From Chitinophaga pinensis (GTDB taxonomy: Bacteria; Bacteroidota; Bacteroidia; Flavobacteriales; Flavobacteriaceae): 35,215 nt of DNA. This document shows, one piece after another, positions 17,795-26,928 of the stretch. How positions within the stretch are numbered: the first letter of the stretch is position 1; the number at the start of each line of letters is the position of its first letter. Made by a program: the position numbers and the translations under genes. The notes beneath the pieces are model-generated. The model was not told the DNA's origin, made no database searches, and saw nothing but the letters and a program-made list of their open reading frames with translations. Where the stretch lies: the NCBI GenBank assembly GCA_943324545.2, contig CALPMA020000006.1, positions 1 through 35,215 on the forward strand, in the 5' to 3' direction.

Positions 17795-18748
17795 TTATTC
17801 TTTATATTCACCCATCTTACTGTATTTGTCCATTCTTTTGGCTACTAATTCAGTTGTTGATAAGTCTTTTAGTTCATTGTATCCTTTCAAGATGTATTTC
17901 TCTACTGTTTTAAATGTAGTTTCACGATCATAATGAGCTCCTCCAAGAGGTTCAGGTATAATATCGTCTACTAAATTTTGCTTTTTCATGTCGGCAGAAG
18001 TTAGTTTCAATGCATCTGCCGCTTGTTCTTTGTATTCCCAGCTTTTCCAAAGAATAGACGAACAAGATTCTGGAGAAATTACAGAGTACCAGGTGTTTTC
18101 CAACATGTATACTTTATCTCCAACACCAATTCCTAATGCACCACCTGAAGCTCCTTCACCAACAATAACAGTGATAATTGGCACTTTTAATCGCATCATT
18201 TCAAGAATGTTTCTTGCAATTGCTTCTCCTTGACCCCGTTCTTCCGCTTCTAAACCTGGGTATGCTCCTGGAGTATCAATTAAGGTAACTACAGGAATTC
18301 CAAATTTTTCGGCCATTTTCATTAAACGCAAGGCTTTTCTATATCCTTCAGGATTTGCCATACCAAAGTTACGGTATTGACGTGTTTTTGTATTGTACCC
18401 TTTTTGTTGACCCACGATCATGAAAGATTGCCCACCAATTTTTCCTAATCCACCGATCATGGCTTTGTCGTCTTTAAAATTTCTATCACCAAACATTTCA
18501 AGGAAAGTGTCTCCGCACAAAGCGTTAACATGGTCCATAGTATAAGGTCGGTTTGGATGACGTGACAATTGAACGCGTTGCCAAGCCGTTAGGTTTTTAT
18601 ATATTTCGCGTTTGGTCTCTTCTAATTTTTTAGAGATTTGCTTACAAGGATCTGAAACATCAACATCTGATTCTTGTCCGATGATTTCACATTTGTCTAA
18701 TTGTTCTTCTAGTTCTTTTATTGGAAGCTCAAAATCTAAATATTCCAT
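17795..18748 (-). CDS. accA: Acetyl-CoA carboxylase carboxyltransferase subunit alpha
   Basis: [92 protein letters not shown]. Confidence 0.97.
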   Translation of the reverse strand: MEYLDFELPIKELEEQLDKCEIIGQESDVDVSDPCKQISKKLEETKREIYKNLTAWQRVQLSRHPNRPYTMDHVNALCGDTFLEMFGDRNFKDDKAMIGGLGKIGGQSFMIVGQQKGYNTKTRQYRNFGMANPEGYRKALRLMKMAEKFGIPVVTLIDTPGAYPGLEAEERGQGEAIARNILEMMRLKVPIITVIVGEGASGGALGIGVGDKVYMLENTWYSVISPESCSSILWKSWEYKEQAADALKLTSADMKKQNLVDDIIPEPLGGAHYDRETTFKTVEKYILKGYNELKDLSTTELVAKRMDKYSKMGEYKE

Positions 18749-18776
18749 AGGGTATGTGCATTTATATTTTAGAACG

Positions 18777-18784
18777 CAAATATA
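18777..18784 (-). promoter_or_regulatory. Predicted -7 promoter element (TATATTTG on minus) for accA
   Basis: TAnnTTTG match about 28 nt upstream of the accA ATG. Confidence 0.5.
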
Positions 18785-18889
18785 GTTTTTAATTTAAAGA
18801 TTGAAAAATTTAATGAATGTAAAATGACATTTATTAAGTTAAAAGTAGATGCTTTTTTGTTTGATCGGGGTTAAACTACACTTGAAATA

Positions 18890-19777
18890 TTAAGCATTTT
18901 TAGTTTTATGGAAATACTTGATAACTCCATTTAGGATTACCGTTGATAGGATAATTAAAGCACCAATATAAAAGTTGACACTCATTTTTTCGGTTTCCTT
19001 GAATACAACTATAGCCAAAATAATTCCGTAAATGGGTTCTAAATTAATGGTTAGCATTACCGTATATGGACTTAAAAATTTCATCACTTTTACCGATGCT
19101 ATGAAAGCGTAGGCAGTACAAAAAGTACTAAGAATGATTAGGTATACCCAATCAGAATTTGATATTTCAAAGAATTTAGAATTGAAACTTCCAGAAAAAA
19201 ATAGGAAAACTGAAAAGAATAAAACTCCTCCTAAAAGTTCGTAAAAAGAAATAATTGAAGAATCGTATTCTTTAGCATACTTGCCATTAATCATTGAAAA
19301 TAATGCTGATAAAAATGCCGAGCTTAAGGCCAATAAAATCCCGTTAATGAACTTCCCTTCAATATTAAAAATGATGTAAAGCCCTAGAAATACTATAATT
19401 CCAAACAACACTTCGTACCAGATAATTTTTCTGCCATAGAAAATGGGTTCTAATAAAGACGCAAAAAATGCCCCTGTAGATAAACAAGCCAGTGTGACTG
19501 ATATATTGGAAACCTTAATTGCTTTAAAAAAAGTAAACCAATGTAAAGCAATTATTAATCCTGCAAATAGAAATCCGATAAGTATTTTTTTTGGAACTCG
19601 TAAGGATGTTTTATGGATGCCAATATAAATGATTATGAAACCTACAGCCAAAAGCATTCTAAACCAAACTAAAGGTAAGGCGTCTAGCGTTATCAGTTTT
19701 CCTAGAACCGCTGTAAATCCCCATACAAATACAATAAAATGGAGATGCAAGTAGCTTTTTAGGTTATCGTTTGGCAT
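18890..19777 (-). CDS. EamA/DMT-family transporter
   Basis: About ten hydrophobic segments, HFIVFVWGFTAVLGKLITLDALPLVWFRMLLA and C-terminal LEPIYGIILAIVVFKE. Start set to ATG at 19777 (MPNDNLKSYLH); overlaps the lptF/G-like gene by 14 nt. Confidence 0.9.
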   Translation of the reverse strand: MPNDNLKSYLHLHFIVFVWGFTAVLGKLITLDALPLVWFRMLLAVGFIIIYIGIHKTSLRVPKKILIGFLFAGLIIALHWFTFFKAIKVSNISVTLACLSTGAFFASLLEPIFYGRKIIWYEVLFGIIVFLGLYIIFNIEGKFINGILLALSSAFLSALFSMINGKYAKEYDSSIISFYELLGGVLFFSVFLFFSGSFNSKFFEISNSDWVYLIILSTFCTAYAFIASVKVMKFLSPYTVMLTINLEPIYGIILAIVVFKETEKMSVNFYIGALIILSTVILNGVIKYFHKTKNA

Positions 19778-20846
19778 ATTTAAGTAAGTATACTGCAAGA
19801 ATTCCAAATAAAACGTTTGGCAACCAAACCGCTATAAATGGGTTTATAGTAGATTTTTCGGCTAAAGCGCCAAATATTTTATCAAAAAATACAAAGGCAA
19901 AAGCTATTGCAATTCCAATAGCTAAATTGATTCCCATTCCACCTCTTCGTTTCATTGAAGAAACAGAAAGTGCAATAATAGTGAGAATAAATGCTGAGAC
20001 AGGTAAGCTGTATTTTTTATAAAGCACCACTAAATATACACTAATATTAGCATTTCCTCTTTTAATTTCTTTGTCTATAAAATGATTTAATTCTAATATA
20101 GACAGTGTTTCAGCAACATAAACAGTTGGCGTTAAATCTTCGAGATCAAAACTAAATACAGTATCTTTTTGCTCGGACATTTCAATTTTATCAGATAATT
20201 CTCCAACTGTTCTTTTATTGTAATCATAAAGCGTATAATTTTTTTTCAGTGAATTCCATTTTATTCTGCTGGCCGTGATTTTATATTTTAATTGGTCCTT
20301 ATCAAATTTTTCCATTGAAAAATTAAAAGCCATATTGGAGACTTGGTTAAAACTTCCCACATAAATATATTCATCTTTACTAATTTGTCTGAAAACATCT
20401 GAATTTTCACGCATTATTTCTTTACCACCTGTTCTTAAATAAGTGTACCTAAAATTATTGAATCCTTCACTTGCTTTTGGCAATAAAAAAATCCCCATTA
20501 AAAAGGCCAAAACCGATACTATAGTTGCTCCAATTAAGTAGGGACGCATGAACCTTGTAAATGAAATTCCTGAGCTCAATATGGCGATTACCTCAGTATT
20601 ATTGGCCAATTTTGAAGTAAACCAAATAATTGATAGAAAAAGAAATATAGGGAATAATAGATTTGCAAAATAAATGGTAAAGTTGAAATAATAAATAGCA
20701 ATAGCTGAAAATGGAATTTTGTATTCAATCATTTTATCAACTTTTTCCGATACATCTATGATAATTCCAATAGGGATAAACATGATTAGCATAACAAAAA
20801 AATTGCTTAGATAACGTTTTAATATGTATTTATCAATTATTTTCAT
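19764..20846 (-). CDS. LptF/LptG family permease (YjgP/YjgQ)
   Basis: KIIDKYILKRYLSNFFVMLIMFIPIGIIIDVSEKVDKMIE, STKLANNTEVIAILSSGISFTRFMRPYL-type core, C-terminal TM bundle. Confidence 0.92.
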   Translation of the reverse strand: MKIIDKYILKRYLSNFFVMLIMFIPIGIIIDVSEKVDKMIEYKIPFSAIAIYYFNFTIYFANLLFPIFLFLSIIWFTSKLANNTEVIAILSSGISFTRFMRPYLIGATIVSVLAFLMGIFLLPKASEGFNNFRYTYLRTGGKEIMRENSDVFRQISKDEYIYVGSFNQVSNMAFNFSMEKFDKDQLKYKITASRIKWNSLKKNYTLYDYNKRTVGELSDKIEMSEQKDTVFSFDLEDLTPTVYVAETLSILELNHFIDKEIKRGNANISVYLVVLYKKYSLPVSAFILTIIALSVSSMKRRGGMGINLAIGIAIAFAFVFFDKIFGALAEKSTINPFIAVWLPNVLFGILAVYLLKYAKR

Positions 20847-20852
20847 TGCATT

Positions 20853-21983
20853 TTATAATCTTTGGCTCATGTTTTTTACCATCATTTCCTTCCAAAATTT
20901 GAAATCTCCCGCTAAGATATGTTTTCTAGCCTCACGAACCAACCACATATAAAAACCAAGGTTGTGAATTGTGGCAATTTGCTTTCCTAGATATTCATTG
21001 GCAGCAAAAAGATGACGCAAATAGGCTTTCGAATATTCTCTATCTACAAAGGTGATCCCCATTTCATCTACTGGTGAAAAATCATCTTCCCACTTTTTAT
21101 TTTTGATATTGATGGTGCCGTTTGCGGTGAATAACATTCCGTTTCTTGCATTTCTAGTAGGCATTACACAATCAAACATGTCAATTCCAAGTGCTATATT
21201 TTCCAATATATTTATTGGAGTTCCAACACCCATTAAATACCTCGGTTTATCTTGTGGTAAAATTGCAGTAACAATTTCAGTCATGGCGTACATTTCTTCG
21301 GCAGGTTCCCCCACTGAAAGTCCGCCAATAGCATTTCCTTGAGCGCCAGCATTTGCTATATATTCTGCCGATTGCATGCGCAAATCTTTGTAAGTACTTC
21401 CTTGAACAATTGGGAAAAAAGTTTGATCGTAACCGTATTTCACTGGTACTTTTTCCAAGTGATTGATACAACGATCCAACCAACGATGCGTCATGTGCAT
21501 CGATCGTTGCGCATATTTGTAATCACAGGGGTAAGGGGTGCATTCATCAAAAGCCATAATGATATCAGCTCCAATGGTTCGTTGAATTTCCATTACATTT
21601 TCTGGCGTAAAAAAGTGATACGAACCGTCAATATGCGATTTAAATTTCACTCCTTCTTCCTTAATTTTTCTATTTGCCGAAAGAGAATATACCTGATAAC
21701 CGCCAGAATCAGTTAAAATATTTCGATCCCAATTCATGAATTTGTGTAATCCACCCGCTTTTTCAAGAATTTCCGTTTGAGGACGCAAATACAAATGATA
21801 GGTATTTCCAAGAATAATATCTGGGTTAATCTCTTCTTTTAATTCTCGTTGGTGCACCCCTTTTACAGAAGCAACCGTTCCAACAGGCATAAAAATTGGC
21901 GTTTCAATCACACCGTGGTCGGTAGTAATTGTTCCCGCACGAGCTTGAGATTGCGGATCAGTCTTTAATAAATCAAACTTCAT
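20853..21983 (-). CDS. tgt: tRNA-guanine transglycosylase (queuine tRNA-ribosyltransferase)
   Basis: TPIFMPVGTVASVKGV, LGNTYHLYLRPQTEILEKAGGLHKFMNW, LTDSGGYQVYSLS, MAFDECTPYP, GGLSVGEP, RYLMGVGTP, DMFDCVMPTRNARNG. Confidence 0.97.
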   Translation of the reverse strand: MKFDLLKTDPQSQARAGTITTDHGVIETPIFMPVGTVASVKGVHQRELKEEINPDIILGNTYHLYLRPQTEILEKAGGLHKFMNWDRNILTDSGGYQVYSLSANRKIKEEGVKFKSHIDGSYHFFTPENVMEIQRTIGADIIMAFDECTPYPCDYKYAQRSMHMTHRWLDRCINHLEKVPVKYGYDQTFFPIVQGSTYKDLRMQSAEYIANAGAQGNAIGGLSVGEPAEEMYAMTEIVTAILPQDKPRYLMGVGTPINILENIALGIDMFDCVMPTRNARNGMLFTANGTINIKNKKWEDDFSPVDEMGITFVDREYSKAYLRHLFAANEYLGKQIATIHNLGFYMWLVREARKHILAGDFKFWKEMMVKNMSQRL

Positions 21984-22002
21984 ATTGGCTTTTTTCAGTC
22001 AG

Positions 22003-22010
22003 CAAATATA
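22003..22010 (-). promoter_or_regulatory. Predicted -7 promoter element (TATATTTG on minus) for tgt
   Basis: TAnnTTTG match about 20 nt upstream of the tgt ATG. Confidence 0.45.
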
Positions 22011-22077
22011 AGAGAATTGTATTTTACGAGTGGGGTAATACCAAATAAATTAACACGAATTTCAAGTTTTGGTAGTT

Positions 22078-22204
22078 TTTTGGCGCGCCCTCGTTTGTAG
22101 GTTTAACTGAAATTCAAACTTCACTTCAACTCGGTCGTACTGTTCATTATAATCTCTCGCTACACGCGGTTCCGCAATAGGATTTCCATTTCCATCACTC
22201 ACTT
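22078..22204. repeat. Candidate degenerate copy of an interspersed Flavobacteriia intergenic repeat
   Basis: Block order TTTGGCGCGCCCTCG...CAACTCGGTCGTACTGTTCATTATAATCTCTCGCTACACGCGGTTCCGCAATAGGATTTCCATTTCCATCACTCAC. Locally GC-richer than its surroundings, with internal palindrome GGCGCGCC and stem GCGG-TT-CCGC; no ORF. Resemblance to a recurring element is from memory. Confidence 0.45.
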
Positions 22205-22280
22205 AACTAGTGGTGAATTTCACAATTCGATAAAATATTTACTTTATTTTAATATTAACTTTACCTTAAATTAATTGTAA

Positions 22281-22288
22281 TATATTTG
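22281..22288 (+). promoter_or_regulatory. Predicted -7 promoter element (TATATTTG) for the sulfatase gene
   Basis: TAnnTTTG match 28 nt upstream of the ATG. Confidence 0.5.
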
Positions 22289-22316
22289 CAACTATTTCAA
22301 AATAATTCATTTTAAT

Positions 22317-24245
22317 ATGAACCAGCACTTGCGATTAAACGAATATAAAGTTCTGTTTTACAGACTCTCACTCGCTTATATTTTTTATTTTTTTGCGCGA
22401 GTATTATTTTATATTTACAATTTACAACTTCTAAAGGTCGATTCAGTAACTGAATTTCTTACCCTTTGCTATTACGGATTGGCTTTTGACACTACGGCTA
22501 TTTTATATGCCAATTTACTTTTTATAGTATTCTCTGTTTTTCCAGTATTTAAAAATACTAATCAAGGCTACCAGAAGTTCTTATTTTATTTGTATTTTTC
22601 ATTGAATTTATTGGCCTATGCAACAAATTTTATTGATTTCATTTATTATAAATTCACCTTTGCTAGAACCACAATTGTGGTTTTAAATGTCCTGGAACAC
22701 GAAACGAATAAAGCCGTTTTATTTTCAAGCTTTCTGATGCAATATTGGCATGTGTTTTTATTGTTTTTATTGTTCTCATCAGTATGGATTTATCTTTATA
22801 AAAAGGTGACTGTAAAACAATTTATACCATCAAAGAAAATTCCTTACATCGGATTTTCAATCCTAGGCTTTTTGTTTGTTGTGCTATTAACAATTGGTGG
22901 AATTCGTGGTGGCGATTTTAAAAAGTCAACTCGACCAATCAATCTGGTTGATGCAAGCCGACATGTGAAAAATATTGTTCACTCCGACATTGTGCTAAAT
23001 ACTCCATTTGCAATTATTAGAACTCTTTTTAGCAACAGCTTTATTAAACCCGATTTTAAAGAGGTCAATCAGCAAGTAATTAATACATTGGTTCAGCCAG
23101 TTAAATTATATCACAATAATCCAACTACAAAGCCTAATGTAGTGGTGTTTATAATGGAGAGTTATGGACGTGAATACATTGGAGCACTTAATAAAAATGT
23201 CAAAATTCCAAACTATAAAAGTCATGCTCCTTTTCTAGATTCCTTATCGCAACACAGTATGATTTTTACTAATGCCTACGCAAATGGGCGTCAGTCTATT
23301 CATGGAATGTCTTCTGTATTAGCAGGAATTCCTTCATTTAAGGATGCATTTACTTCTTCGCCTTATCCAAAACAAAAAATAGAATCCTTAGTTTCTACCT
23401 TAAAAAGTGAGGGTTACAACACGTCGTTTTTTCATGGTGCTGCCAACGGTTCCATGGGCTTTTTGGGATTTGCAAATATCTTAGGAATCGATAATTACTA
23501 TGGTAGAACCGAATTCAATGACGATTCACAATTTGATGGGTTTTGGGGTATTTGGGACGAGCCATTCCTTCAATTCATGAAAAAGACATTAGACAAAAAG
23601 AAGTCGCCTTTTTTTGCGACTGTATTCACAGTCTCGTCTCATGAGCCTTATATAATACCTGAAAAATATAAATATAAATTCCGTGAAGGCGGAGTTCCTA
23701 TTCATAAGTCTGCTGAATATACCGATTATTCCTTGAAACAATTTTTTAATGAAGCTAAGAAAGAGGCTTGGTTCAACAACACTATTTTTGTTTTTGTAGC
23801 CGATCATTGTAATCAAATATATTATGACGAATTCCAAAAACCAATAAATAGATATGCAGTACCTATTATTATTTATAAACCAAATAGTAACTTGGTGGGA
23901 ATAAATAATGATTTGGCGCAACAAATAGATATTTATCCAACAATCTTAGATATGATTGGTTATATAAAACCTTTTAGGAGTTGGGGCAGAAGCCTATTTG
24001 ATACCAAAATCAGTACTCCATTTGTAATCAATTCAACAGGTACTATTTATCAATTTTCTAGAGGGAACTACATTTGCACATTTGACGGAACTAATGCTAT
24101 TGGTTTTTTTAATAAAGACGATAAGGCTTTAAAAACAAATTTAATAGCGCATAGAAATGCCGAAATGAATACCTTGGAACTCAATTGCAAAGCCTTTATT
24201 CAAGATTATATGAATCGTGTTGTAGACCAAAAGCTAGCCAATTAA
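22317..24245 (+). CDS. LTA synthase family / membrane-anchored sulfatase-type phosphotransferase
   Basis: About five N-terminal TM helices followed by an alkaline-phosphatase-fold domain: NVVVFIMESYGREYIG, NAYANGRQSIHGMSSVLAGIPS, FFHGAANGSMGFLGF, TVFTVSSHEPY, FVFVADH. Confidence 0.92.
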   Translation: MNQHLRLNEYKVLFYRLSLAYIFYFFARVLFYIYNLQLLKVDSVTEFLTLCYYGLAFDTTAILYANLLFIVFSVFPVFKNTNQGYQKFLFYLYFSLNLLAYATNFIDFIYYKFTFARTTIVVLNVLEHETNKAVLFSSFLMQYWHVFLLFLLFSSVWIYLYKKVTVKQFIPSKKIPYIGFSILGFLFVVLLTIGGIRGGDFKKSTRPINLVDASRHVKNIVHSDIVLNTPFAIIRTLFSNSFIKPDFKEVNQQVINTLVQPVKLYHNNPTTKPNVVVFIMESYGREYIGALNKNVKIPNYKSHAPFLDSLSQHSMIFTNAYANGRQSIHGMSSVLAGIPSFKDAFTSSPYPKQKIESLVSTLKSEGYNTSFFHGAANGSMGFLGFANILGIDNYYGRTEFNDDSQFDGFWGIWDEPFLQFMKKTLDKKKSPFFATVFTVSSHEPYIIPEKYKYKFREGGVPIHKSAEYTDYSLKQFFNEAKKEAWFNNTIFVFVADHCNQIYYDEFQKPINRYAVPIIIYKPNSNLVGINNDLAQQIDIYPTILDMIGYIKPFRSWGRSLFDTKISTPFVINSTGTIYQFSRGNYICTFDGTNAIGFFNKDDKALKTNLIAHRNAEMNTLELNCKAFIQDYMNRVVDQKLAN

Positions 24246-24305
24246 GAAATTATTGAATTGTTAATAAAATATCCTACTTTGTTAGGATTTTTTATTTTTA
24301 GACAC

Positions 24306-24334
24306 TTGCCAACAGAGTTATCTGATTATCTTTG
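24306..24334 (+). promoter_or_regulatory. Predicted promoter for the transketolase operon (TTG-N18-TATCTTTG)
   Basis: TTG at 24306-24308 and TATCTTTG at 24327-24334, spacer 18 nt; ATG at 24360. Confidence 0.65.
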
Positions 24335-24359
24335 CATAAGTTTAACTTTAACACACACA

Positions 24360-25208
24360 ATGAAGCCCAACACACAACAATTAAACGATTTAACAATCCA
24401 AGTTAGAAGAGACATTCTTCGAATGGTACACGCAGTAAATTCAGGTCACCCCGGGGGTTCTTTAGGTTGCGCAGAATTTTTAGTTGCCCTTTACCAAAGT
24501 ATCATGAACAGAAGAGATACTTTCAATATGGACGGAATTGACGAAGATCTTTTCTTCCTTTCCAACGGTCATATATCACCTGTTTTTTACAGCGTTTTAG
24601 CAAGAAGCGGTTATTTTCCTGTTTCGGAATTAGCTACTTTCAGAAAAATAAATTCTAGATTACAAGGACATCCAACCACTCATGATAATTTACCAGGAGT
24701 AAGAATGGCTTCAGGTTCTTTAGGTCAAGGTTTGTCTGTGGGTATTGGTGCAGCATTGGCTAAAAAATTGAACGGAGATAAAAACCTAATTTATACTCTT
24801 CACGGTGATGGAGAATTACAAGAAGGTCAAAACTGGGAAGCAATTATGTATGCCTCTGCTTATAAAGTAGATAATTTAATTGCGACAATTGACTTAAATG
24901 GAAAACAAATCGATGGTTCTACCGATGAGGTTTTACCGATGGGGAGTATTCGTGCCAAATTTGAGGCCTTCGATTGGGATGTATTAGAAATTAAAGAAGG
25001 AAATAATATTGAAGCTATTATTGCTGGAATGCAAGAAGCAAAATCAAGAACTGGAAATGGAAAACCAGTTTGTGTTTTATTACATACAGAAATGGGAAAT
25101 GGTGTTGATTATATGATGTTTAGTCATGCTTGGCATGGAAAAGCACCAAATGACGCGCAATTAGAAACGGCATTGGCTCAAAACCCTGAAACTTTAGGAG
25201 ATTATTAA
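24360..25208 (+). CDS. Transketolase, N-terminal (TPP-binding) subunit
   Basis: VHAVNSGHPGGSLGCAEFLVALY, GHISPVFYSVLARSGYFP, GSLGQGLSVGIGAALAKKL, HGDGELQEGQNWEAIMYA. The track start at 24258 lies upstream of the predicted promoter. Confidence 0.95.
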   Translation: MKPNTQQLNDLTIQVRRDILRMVHAVNSGHPGGSLGCAEFLVALYQSIMNRRDTFNMDGIDEDLFFLSNGHISPVFYSVLARSGYFPVSELATFRKINSRLQGHPTTHDNLPGVRMASGSLGQGLSVGIGAALAKKLNGDKNLIYTLHGDGELQEGQNWEAIMYASAYKVDNLIATIDLNGKQIDGSTDEVLPMGSIRAKFEAFDWDVLEIKEGNNIEAIIAGMQEAKSRTGNGKPVCVLLHTEMGNGVDYMMFSHAWHGKAPNDAQLETALAQNPETLGDY

Positions 25209-25212
25209 TTGA

Positions 25213-25863
25213 ATGATTAAAGCCATTGCTATAGTATTTTTTCTTTTTTGTCAAAATGTTTTTTGTCAAGAGTATCATTTTGATAGGTTGATTCAATATA
25301 AAGCAAGCAATAGTAACTACCCTGAGAATACTTTAATATCTGTGTTTTTTAATTCAAAAAACACCTCTTATTATCTTGTAAATAGTCATTGGAATGATGA
25401 AGTAAGCTCATATTTAATAGATAACAATTTAAATATAGGTCATAGATATTATATTAAAAGCATTAATGAAAATAAAGACTTTGAATATTTATTTTCAAAT
25501 CGTTTTAATCCTGATAATTGTTCTATTGATTGTTCTAAAGTTAAAATAGAAGAAACAAAAAATAGTGGTCAGTATTCAATGATAGTAATGACAGAGTATA
25601 ATACTAAGAAAAAGAAAAAAAAGTTCTTTGAAATTGAAGTTATTTCAAAACCATATGACTTTCCTATTTTAAAACCATTAATTAAAATTCTTCAACATCA
25701 TTTTTTATTTTGTGAGGAAATAAAAGTTGATGAAAGCAGTATTCCTACTTCACTGAAATTTAAAAAGGGTAGTAATACAGTTTTAGAGCAAAATTTAGTT
25801 CTAGAAAAAACTGTTGATGTCAATTTTACTGTAAAAAATGAAAATTTAGTTTTCAGAAAATAA
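25213..25863 (+). CDS. Hypothetical secreted protein, 216 aa
   Basis: Signal peptide MIKAIAIVFFLFCQNVFCQ; begins 4 nt after the transketolase N-subunit stop. No family recognised. Confidence 0.75.
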   Translation: MIKAIAIVFFLFCQNVFCQEYHFDRLIQYKASNSNYPENTLISVFFNSKNTSYYLVNSHWNDEVSSYLIDNNLNIGHRYYIKSINENKDFEYLFSNRFNPDNCSIDCSKVKIEETKNSGQYSMIVMTEYNTKKKKKKFFEIEVISKPYDFPILKPLIKILQHHFLFCEEIKVDESSIPTSLKFKKGSNTVLEQNLVLEKTVDVNFTVKNENLVFRK

Positions 25864-25924
25864 ATAAATAAATAATTATATAATACAACTCAATTAATTA
25901 CAAAAGAACAGATTAACTAAAAAA

Positions 25925-26878
25925 ATGAAAAAATATACAAATACAGGAAGTAAAGATACCCGTTCTGGTTTTGGGGCTGGAATGACAGAATTAGGACAAA
26001 CTAATGAAAAAGTTGTTGCACTTTGCGCCGACTTAATCGGTTCCTTAAAATTTGATGATTTTAAGAAAAATCACCCAGAGCGTTTTTTTCAAATCGGGAT
26101 TGCTGAGGCGAATATGATAGGGATTGCAGCTGGTTTAACAATAGGAGGTAAAATTCCATTCACCGGAACGTTTGCTAATTTCTCAACCGGTAGAGTTTAC
26201 GATCAAATTCGTCAATCGGTAGCTTATTCTGATAAAAATGTAAAAATATGTGCTTCGCATGCCGGTTTAACTCTTGGAGAAGATGGTGCGACTCACCAAA
26301 TTTTAGAGGACATCGGATTAATGAAAATGTTACCTGGAATGACAGTAATTAATACTTGTGATTACAATCAAACAAAAGCAGCAACTATTGCAATTGCAGA
26401 ACATCATGGTCCTGTTTATTTGCGCTTTGGCCGTCCTGTAGTTCCTAATTTTATGCCAGCTGAAGAACCATTTGTAATTGGGAAAGCAATTGTATTAAAT
26501 GAAGGAACCGACGTTACTATCGTAGCTACAGGTCATTTAGTATGGGAGGCTTTATTAGCCGCAGAAGCACTTAAAGAAAAGGGTATTTCTGCTGAGGTTA
26601 TTAATATCCACACCATTAAACCACTGGATGAAATTGCGATTTTAAAATCATTGGCAAAAACAAAATGCATTGTAACTGCCGAAGAACATAATATTCTAGG
26701 TGGATTAGGAGAAAGTGTTGCAAGAGTATTGTCTTCTAACCATCCTGCGCCTCAAGAATTTGTAGCAGTTTACGATTCATTTGGAGAAAGTGGAACTCCT
26801 TCACAATTAATGGAAAAATACAAATTGAACAATCAAGCAATTGTGGAAGCAGTAGAAAAAGTAATTGTTAGAAAATAA
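25925..26878 (+). CDS. Transketolase, C-terminal (pyrimidine-binding and C) subunit
   Basis: RSGFGAGMTELGQTNEKVVALCADL, RFFQIGIAEANMIGIAAGLTIGGKIPFTGTFANFSTGRVYDQIRQSVAYS, HAGLTLGEDGATHQ. Confidence 0.95.
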   Translation: MKKYTNTGSKDTRSGFGAGMTELGQTNEKVVALCADLIGSLKFDDFKKNHPERFFQIGIAEANMIGIAAGLTIGGKIPFTGTFANFSTGRVYDQIRQSVAYSDKNVKICASHAGLTLGEDGATHQILEDIGLMKMLPGMTVINTCDYNQTKAATIAIAEHHGPVYLRFGRPVVPNFMPAEEPFVIGKAIVLNEGTDVTIVATGHLVWEALLAAEALKEKGISAEVINIHTIKPLDEIAILKSLAKTKCIVTAEEHNILGGLGESVARVLSSNHPAPQEFVAVYDSFGESGTPSQLMEKYKLNNQAIVEAVEKVIVRK

Positions 26879-26897
26879 TTATAAACTACATTAGCAT

Positions 26898-26927
26898 AAA
26901 AAAACCTTTCATTGAAAGGTTTTTTTA
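26898..26927. terminator. Bidirectional intrinsic terminator
   Basis: AAAAAAACCTTTC-ATT-GAAAGGTTTTTTT between genes ending at 26878 (+) and 26929 (-). Confidence 0.85.
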
Positions 26928-26928
26928 T

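Noticed and set aside
21052-21716. ORFs overlapping tgt on both strands (96, 68 and 125 aa)
   Set aside because: They are shadow ORFs of the conserved tgt gene with low-complexity or unlikely composition.
22078-22204. Integron attC-like site (GTTTAAC matches RYYYAAC)
   Set aside because: No matching GTTRRRY partner, no integrase and no cassette array; an interspersed repeat fits better.
23589-23924. 111-aa minus-strand ORF opposite the sulfatase gene
   Set aside because: Antisense to a conserved catalytic region; composition looks like a shadow frame.
25861-25880. Short AAAT tandem repeat (aaataaataaataa) after the inserted gene
   Set aside because: Only about three units in a very AT-rich intergenic stretch; not distinguishable from background.
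24360-26878. Split transketolase as evidence of a broken gene
   Set aside because: Two-subunit transketolases are a normal form, and both halves have intact ends. Only the intervening gene is notable.
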